DNA from: Alphaproteobacteria bacterium
GTDB lineage: Bacteria; Pseudomonadota; Alphaproteobacteria; Sphingomonadales; Kordiimonadaceae
Direction of reading: 5' to 3'
Assembly: GCA_006226495.1 (NCBI GenBank)
Contig: SBGU01000036.1
Span: 1 to 58,272 of the forward strand
DNA length: 58,272 nt
Shown: positions 53,481 through 58,272 of the stretch, piece after piece
How the letters are laid out: the number at the start of each line of letters is the position of its first letter
How positions within the stretch are numbered: position 1 is the stretch's first letter
Position numbers and translations under genes: made by a program
Notes under the pieces: generated by a model
What the model was told of the DNA's origin: nothing
Seen by the model: the letters and a program-made list of their open reading frames with translations, nothing else
Databases searched by the model: none

Positions 53481-53891
53481 TTACTGCATCCGGGTCACGA
53501 TGCGGGTAACGACCGGCAGCTTTGCAGCCGCACGTTCGAACGCACCACGAGCCAGTTCTTCGGATACACCGTCGATTTCGAACATGATACGGCCGGGTTT
53601 AACGCGGCAGCACCAGAAATCGGGCGAACCCTTACCTTTACCCATACGGACTTCGGTCGGCTTCGACGTTACGACCACATCCGGGAAAATCCGGATCCAG
53701 ACCTTGCCAGAACGCTTCATGTGACGGTTCATGGCACGACGAGCCGCTTCGATCTGACGAGCGGTTACACGGCCGGGTTCGGTCGCCTTGAGACCGAACT
53801 CGCCGAAGTTAAGATCGGTTCCACCCTTTGCATTGCCGTGGATACGGCCTTTATGCATCTTGCGGAACTTAGTACGTTTCGGTTGCAACAT
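53481..53891 (-). CDS. rplP: 50S ribosomal protein L16
   Basis: 136 residues. [24 protein letters not shown] and the late [26 protein letters not shown] are diagnostic. It sits near the A site and the peptidyl-transferase centre. Between rpsC and rpmC as usual. Confidence 0.98.
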   Translation of the reverse strand: MLQPKRTKFRKMHKGRIHGNAKGGTDLNFGEFGLKATEPGRVTARQIEAARRAMNRHMKRSGKVWIRIFPDVVVTSKPTEVRMGKGKGSPDFWCCRVKPGRIMFEIDGVSEELARGAFERAAAKLPVVTRIVTRMQ

Positions 53892-53922
53892 GGTCTGTCG
53901 CTCCTATCACTTACCGTCCGGC

Positions 53923-54618
53923 CTAGCGGCGGGACGGGCCACCCTGGCTTTGAACTTCGTTTGCACGACGTTCATGGGCCATCGGGTCGTGTTCCATGAT
54001 CTCGCCTTTGAACACCCAAACCTTGATGCCGCAGATACCGTATGCGGTCGTGGCTTCGGAGGTGCCGTAATCGATGTCGGCACGCAGGGTGTGCAGCGGC
54101 ACGCGGCCTTCACGGTACCATTCGGTCCGGGCAATCTCTGCGCCGCCAAGACGGCCTGCACAGTTGATCCGGATACCGCCGGCACCGAGACGGATCGCGC
54201 TTTGGACCGCGCGCTTCATGGCGCGACGGAACGCAACGCGGCGCTCGAGCTGCTGGGCGATGTTGTCGGCGATCAGCTTGGCGTCGATTTCCGGCTTGCG
54301 GACTTCAACGATGTTCAGGCTGACGTCGGCCGAGGTGAGCTTGGCGATCTTGCCGCGCAGTTTCTCGATGTCGGCGCCTTTTTTACCGATGATCACACCC
54401 GGACGCGCCGAGTAGATGGTCACGCGGCATTTTTTCGCCGGGCGTTCGATAACCACTTTCGAAATACCAGCCTGATCCAGTTCCTTCATGACGAATTCAC
54501 GGATCTTCAGGTCTTCGTGCAGCAGCGTGCCGTATTCACCGCGGTCAGCATACCAGCGCGAATCCCAGGTGCGGTTCACACCCAGGCGCAGACCGACGGG
54601 GCTTACTTTCTGACCCAT
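53923..54618 (-). CDS. rpsC: 30S ribosomal protein S3
   Basis: 231 residues. The N-terminal KH domain has [19 protein letters not shown], and the C-terminal domain has [40 protein letters not shown]. It lines the mRNA entry channel and helicase site. The ATG shares one base with the rplV stop. Confidence 0.98.
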   Translation of the reverse strand: MGQKVSPVGLRLGVNRTWDSRWYADRGEYGTLLHEDLKIREFVMKELDQAGISKVVIERPAKKCRVTIYSARPGVIIGKKGADIEKLRGKIAKLTSADVSLNIVEVRKPEIDAKLIADNIAQQLERRVAFRRAMKRAVQSAIRLGAGGIRINCAGRLGGAEIARTEWYREGRVPLHTLRADIDYGTSEATTAYGICGIKVWVFKGEIMEHDPMAHERRANEVQSQGGPSRR

Positions 54619-54998
54619 TATGCAGTCTCCTCTACTTCGCGCACAACGATGCGCAGACGGCTGAACGGCTTGACAATCTTGCCAACGCGGCCGCGGGCAC
54701 GGGCGCGGAAGCGCTTCATGACCAGGGCTTTGCCGACAGTCGCTTCAGCGACGACCAGGCTGTCCACATCCAGGTTATGGTTGTTCTCGGCGTTGGCTAC
54801 TGCCGACGCCAGAACCTTGCGTACTTCGATCGCACTGCGGCGGCGGTTGAAGCTCAGCGAAGCCAGAGCCTTTTCCACTTTCATGCCGCGAATGCTGGCA
54901 GCCACCAGGTTGAGCTTCTGGGGCGAGCCACGAAGCATGGTCGCGGTTGCGACTGCTTCGTTATCCGCCAGACGGCGTTTTTGAGATACCTTGCCCAC
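54618..54998 (-). CDS. rplV: 50S ribosomal protein L22
   Basis: 126 residues. [41 protein letters not shown] and the beta-hairpin tip around [27 protein letters not shown] are L22 features; the hairpin reaches the exit-tunnel constriction. It abuts rpsC. Confidence 0.98.
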   Translation of the reverse strand: MGKVSQKRRLADNEAVATATMLRGSPQKLNLVAASIRGMKVEKALASLSFNRRRSAIEVRKVLASAVANAENNHNLDVDSLVVAEATVGKALVMKRFRARARGRVGKIVKPFSRLRIVVREVEETA

Positions 54999-55000
54999 AG

Positions 55001-55282
55001 TTACTTCCTCTTCGCTTTCTTATCCGCAGCGTGACCATAATAGGTCCGCGTCGGGGCGAATTCGCCGAGTTTGTGACCAACCATGTCATCCGTTACGTAA
55101 ACGGGGATGAACTTGTGCCCGTTGTAGACATTGAAGGTCAGGCCAACGAAGTTCGGCAGAATGGTCGAACGACGCGACCAGGTCTGAAGTACTGCCGAGG
55201 TTTTGCCGCTTTCCAGAGCACCTTCCACCTTTTTCATCAGGTGCATGTCAACGAAAGGGCCTTTCCATACAGAGCGTGCCAT
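55001..55282 (-). CDS. rpsS: 30S ribosomal protein S19
   Basis: 93 residues. [19 protein letters not shown] and [49 protein letters not shown] are S19 signatures. It lies 12 bases after rplB and 2 before rplV. Confidence 0.98.
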   Translation of the reverse strand: MARSVWKGPFVDMHLMKKVEGALESGKTSAVLQTWSRRSTILPNFVGLTFNVYNGHKFIPVYVTDDMVGHKLGEFAPTRTYYGHAADKKAKRK

Positions 55283-55294
55283 ATTGGAGACTCC

Positions 55295-56131
55295 TTAGCG
55301 TTTCTTGCGCTCGTGGCGCGACCGGATGATGAATTTGTCCGAAGCTTTGTTCGAACGGGTCTTGTTGCCTTTGGTGCCTTTGCCCCACGGGGTTACCGGG
55401 TGGCGGCCACCAGAGGTCCGACCTTCACCACCACCGTGCGGGTGATCGACCGGGTTCATGGCAACACCACGAACGTGCGGACGGCGACCCAGCCAGCGGT
55501 TACGGCCTGCTTTCGCGAGCTTCTGGTTTTGGTTGTCGGGGTTCGATACGGCGCCGACCGTAGCGAGACATTCGCCACGAACGATGCGGACTTCACCCGA
55601 AGAAAGACGGATCTGCGCATAACCGCGGTCACGACCGATCAACTGGGCATAGGCGCCAGCGGAACGAGCGATTTGACCACCCTTGCCCGGCTTCATTTCC
55701 ACGTTGTGGATGATGGTACCGATCGGCATGTTGGAGAGCGGCATGGCGTTGCCCGGCTTCACGTCAACTTTTTCGCCAGCAATGATCTGGTCGCCAGGGG
55801 CCAGACGCTGCGGAGCGATGATGTAAGCCAGTTCACCATCTTCATATTTCACGAGCGCGATGAAAGCGGTCCGGTTCGGATCGTATTCAAGGCGTTCAAC
55901 GGTTGCGGCAACGTCCCATTTGGTCCGCTTGAAATCAATCACGCGGTAGGTACGCTTGTGGCCACCGCCACGGTGCCAGGACGTCACACGACCGGTGTTG
56001 TTCCGGCCGCCGGACTTGGTCAGACCCTCGGTCAGCGCCTTGACGGGCTTGCCTTTGTGCAGACCGGAACGGTCTACGAGAACAAGGCCGCGCTGCGACG
56101 GGGTCACCGGTTTATATTGCTTGAGTGCCAT
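55295..56131 (-). CDS. rplB: 50S ribosomal protein L2
   Basis: 278 residues. The core RNA-binding stretch has [20 protein letters not shown], including the His essential in the peptidyl-transferase region, and the C-terminal end has [29 protein letters not shown]. Central to tRNA positioning. Two bases from rplW. Confidence 0.98.
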   Translation of the reverse strand: MALKQYKPVTPSQRGLVLVDRSGLHKGKPVKALTEGLTKSGGRNNTGRVTSWHRGGGHKRTYRVIDFKRTKWDVAATVERLEYDPNRTAFIALVKYEDGELAYIIAPQRLAPGDQIIAGEKVDVKPGNAMPLSNMPIGTIIHNVEMKPGKGGQIARSAGAYAQLIGRDRGYAQIRLSSGEVRIVRGECLATVGAVSNPDNQNQKLAKAGRNRWLGRRPHVRGVAMNPVDHPHGGGEGRTSGGRHPVTPWGKGTKGNKTRSNKASDKFIIRSRHERKKR

Positions 56132-56134
56132 CGG

Positions 56135-56428
56135 TTAAACCCCCGTCGTCACGTCAATGCTGTTGCCTTCTTCCAAGGTAACCATTGCTTTCTTGTACTC
56201 GGCGCGTTTGCCGACAGTACCGCGGAAGCGTTTTACCTTGCCTTCTTGGCGCAGCGTGTTGACTTTCTTGACCTTCACGCCAAAGAGCGCTTCCACGGCC
56301 GCTTTGATTTCCGGCTTGGTTGCGTCGATGGCGACCTTGAAGGTCACCTGGTTGTTTTCAGAGCCGAGCGTCGCCTTTTCGGTGATGACCGGGCTCTTGA
56401 TCACGTCATAATGCTTGACTGCGGTCAT
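56135..56428 (-). CDS. rplW: 50S ribosomal protein L23
   Basis: 97 residues. [54 protein letters not shown] is the L23 exit-tunnel domain that docks trigger factor and SRP. Its start overlaps the rplD stop by 4 bases. Confidence 0.97.
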   Translation of the reverse strand: MTAVKHYDVIKSPVITEKATLGSENNQVTFKVAIDATKPEIKAAVEALFGVKVKKVNTLRQEGKVKRFRGTVGKRAEYKKAMVTLEEGNSIDVTTGV

Positions 56429-57045
56429 TTGAGCCTCTCCCCGAGTTGGGCAACAGCGGCCTTGGTCAGAACCAGCGTGTCACGACGAAGGATGTCGTAG
56501 ACGTTGGCACCCTGGGTCGGCAGCACATCCACGTTGGGGATGTTCTGCACGGCGCGCTTGAAGTTCGCATTGACTTCGGCACCGTCGATGAACAGGGCGT
56601 TGGCGAGGCCAAGTTTGCCCAGCTTTTCGACCAGTTCCTTGGTCTTGCCGTCCTTGAGTTCAGCAGCGTCGACAACGATCAGCTTGCCATCAGCCTGTTT
56701 GGCCGACAGAGCGGTCTTCAGGCCGAGCGCGCGGACTTTTTTCGGCAGGTCGAAACCATGATCGCGGGGGATCGGGCCGAAGGCGCGACCGCCACCAACG
56801 AAGATGTTGGACCGGCGCGAACCGTGACGGGCACCGCCGCCACCTTTCTGCTTGCCGAGTTTCTTGCCAGTGCGCGCGATGTCGGCACGGAACTTCACAG
56901 CGTGGGTCCCTGCACGGCGCTTCGCGAGCTGCCAGTTTACCACACGGTGCAGGATGTCTGCACGTGCGGCTACGCCGAAGATGGCTTCATCGAGATCGAT
57001 GTCACCAACTTGTTTGGCGTCGAGATTGAGAACATTCGTCTTCAT
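56425..57045 (-). CDS. rplD: 50S ribosomal protein L4
   Basis: 206 residues. [34 protein letters not shown] is the tunnel-reaching basic loop, and the C-terminal half is the globular domain. In gamma-proteobacteria it represses the S10 operon; no leader target is evident here. Overlaps rplW by 4 bases. Confidence 0.97.
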   Translation of the reverse strand: MKTNVLNLDAKQVGDIDLDEAIFGVAARADILHRVVNWQLAKRRAGTHAVKFRADIARTGKKLGKQKGGGGARHGSRRSNIFVGGGRAFGPIPRDHGFDLPKKVRALGLKTALSAKQADGKLIVVDAAELKDGKTKELVEKLGKLGLANALFIDGAEVNANFKRAVQNIPNVDVLPTQGANVYDILRRDTLVLTKAAVAQLGERLK

Positions 57046-57050
57046 GACGC

Positions 57051-57806
57051 TTATTCCTCGTTACCTTCTGCAGCAGGTGCTGCTTCGGTGACTTCCTCAG
57101 CCGGGGCTGCAACGGCAGCGTCGGCTTTCACGGGAGCGCGGAATGCGGCCGGCATCGGCACGCCTTCCGGGAGCGGCTTCTTCGCAGCGTCGGAAATCAG
57201 CACCCAGCCCTCTTTGGAACCAGGAATGCCGCCCTTCACCAGGATGAGGCCTTCATCTACCCGCGTTTCGACAATTTCAAGGCTCTGAACGGTCTTGCGA
57301 ACGTCACCCAGATGACCAGCCATCTTCTTACCTTTGAAGACGCGGCCCGGGTCCTGACACTGACCGGTCGAACCGTGCGAACGGTGCGATACCGACACGC
57401 CGTGCGATGCACGAAGACCACCGAAGTTGTGGCGCTTCATAACACCGGCGAAGCCTTTACCCTTGGAGGTACCGACGACGTCAACGCGCTGACCGACCAG
57501 GAAATGGTCTGCGGTCAGTTCGGCGCCAACTTCGACGAGGCCGTCTGCGTCCACACGGAACTCAGCAACCTTGGCTTTCGGCTCGACTTCCGCTTTGGCG
57601 AAGTGACCGCGCATGGCTTTGGACACGTTTTTCGCCTTGCGGGCGCCAACACCGAGCTGCAGAGCGGTATAACCGTCTTTTTCGATGGTGCGCTGGGCAA
57701 CGACCTGGCAGCCGTCAAGCTGCAGAACCGTTACCGGCACATGGTGACCGGCGTCGTTGAATACGCGGGTCATACCCAGTTTTTTTGCAATCAAACCTGT
57801 ACGCAT
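57051..57806 (-). CDS. rplC: 50S ribosomal protein L3
   Basis: 251 residues. It opens [16 protein letters not shown], and [42 protein letters not shown] is the conserved central loop near the peptidyl-transferase centre; its Gln is the PrmB methylation site region. The tail [22 protein letters not shown] is acidic and beyond the usual end. Confidence 0.97.
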   Translation of the reverse strand: MRTGLIAKKLGMTRVFNDAGHHVPVTVLQLDGCQVVAQRTIEKDGYTALQLGVGARKAKNVSKAMRGHFAKAEVEPKAKVAEFRVDADGLVEVGAELTADHFLVGQRVDVVGTSKGKGFAGVMKRHNFGGLRASHGVSVSHRSHGSTGQCQDPGRVFKGKKMAGHLGDVRKTVQSLEIVETRVDEGLILVKGGIPGSKEGWVLISDAAKKPLPEGVPMPAAFRAPVKADAAVAAPAEEVTEAAPAAEGNEE

Positions 57807-57811
57807 GAGAC

Positions 57812-58126
57812 TTACCCTTGCAGTTTGATTTCAACGTCGACGCCAGCGGCGAGGTCGAGCTTCATCAGCGCGTCCACGGTGGCCGGGGTCGGGTCTACGA
57901 TGTCAAGCAGGCGTTTGTGGGTACGCATTTCGAACTGCTCGCGGGACTTCTTGTCGATGTGGGGACCACGAAGAACCGTGAACTTTTCGATCCTGGTCGG
58001 CAGCGGAATCGGACCGTGCACCAGAGCGCCCGTACGCTTGGCCGTGCCAGCGATCTCACTCGATGCCTGGTCAAGCACGCGGTGGTCAAAGGCTTTCAGC
58101 CGGATGCGAATTTTTTGCGCTTCCAT
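57812..58126 (-). CDS. rpsJ: 30S ribosomal protein S10
   Basis: 104 residues. [45 protein letters not shown] opens the conserved S10/NusE fold; it also acts in transcription antitermination with NusB. It is first in the S10 operon, 51 bases after the tuf stop. Confidence 0.98.
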   Translation of the reverse strand: MEAQKIRIRLKAFDHRVLDQASSEIAGTAKRTGALVHGPIPLPTRIEKFTVLRGPHIDKKSREQFEMRTHKRLLDIVDPTPATVDALMKLDLAAGVDVEIKLQG

Positions 58127-58145
58127 TGATCTATACCTTAAAGGC

Positions 58146-58169
58146 GGCGCCAGCTCGGTGGCTGGCGCC
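58146..58169 (-). promoter_or_regulatory. Stable hairpin between tuf and rpsJ
   Basis: A perfect 9-bp stem (GGCGCCAGC) around a six-base loop, 8 bases past the tuf stop. On the minus strand it is followed by GCCTTTAAGG, with only three T, so it is not a classical terminator; it may attenuate or protect tuf mRNA. Confidence 0.5.
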
Positions 58170-58177
58170 TGGTTGCA

Positions 58178-58272
<95 letters not shown>

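Noticed and set aside
54947-56500. A 517-codon plus-strand open frame over rpsS, rplB and rplW
   Set aside because: Same reason: a shadow of conserved ribosomal genes.

Overview
This 58.3 kb window is chromosomal DNA of an alphaproteobacterium, GC-rich in its codon use. The evidence is the alphaproteobacterial cell-cycle genes pleD, divK and mipZ, an ATP12-type F1-ATPase chaperone, DUF3572 beside a dinB with an N-terminal Cys4 motif, and the order rplQ / htrA / rarA / crcB / rluC / HAD phosphatase / ATP12 next to a complete ribosomal-protein block. The sequence alone does not give me the order or genus. I see no insertion sequence, prophage, CRISPR array or rRNA operon. No gap between genes exceeds about 275 bases.

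Layout. 1-1043 (minus): the 5' part of pleD, then divK. 1249-3535 (plus): DUF3572, a HAD-like protein and dinB. 3633-6846 (plus): a small diguanylate cyclase with its terminator, then a RidA / glycerophosphodiesterase / FemAB-like acyltransferase operon. 7119-8669 (plus): an animal-type haem peroxidase behind an AT-rich upstream region holding several inverted repeats. 8666-13475 (minus): GNAT, clpA, clpS and a phosphohexomutase. 13621-14535 (plus): a methyltransferase. 14541-16597 (minus): mipZ, a membrane J-protein and a periplasmic binding-protein-like gene, all overlapping or abutting. 16723-18527 (plus): a Bax-like glucosaminidase and panC. 18587-24386 (minus): an M28 peptidase, an orphan response regulator, mgtE, and a WavE-like protein with Sel1-like repeats. 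24546-24986 (minus): tRNA-Leu(GAG) and a lone FliN-type SPOA protein. 25150-27101 (plus): lipB and an acyltransferase-3 protein. 27085-33140 (minus): acylphosphatase, argE, and the two acyl-CoA carboxylase subunits (pccA, pccB) separated by two membrane-protein genes. 33230-44031 (minus): ATP12, HAD phosphatase, a three-gene sugar/glycan cassette, rluC, crcB, DUF429, rarA, htrA, an outer-membrane-barrel protein and a NUDIX hydrolase. 44184-58272 (minus): rplQ, rpoA, rpsK, rpsM, adk, secY and the spc and S10 ribosomal genes up to the 3' end of tuf.

How it fits together. The ribosomal block runs as one directional unit (tuf, S10, spc, alpha), with a near-consensus promoter between adk and rpsM that should give the alpha operon its own initiation. 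ClpS with ClpA supplies N-end-rule substrate selection and unfolding for ClpP, which is not in the window. PleD, DivK and MipZ belong to the polar cell-cycle machinery. PccA and PccB would carboxylate propionyl-CoA or a related acyl-CoA; the mutase and epimerase are not here.

I found no clear new defence or mobile system. The parts that look least explained are the peroxidase with its inverted-repeat promoter region, the WavE-Sel1 gene, the response regulator with an unrecognised output domain, the lone SPOA protein, the TMEM175-like gene inside the carboxylase cluster, the GT2 / Gfo-Idh / RmlC-like cassette with a probable active-site change, and the acidic tails on ribosomal proteins L3, S5 and L17.
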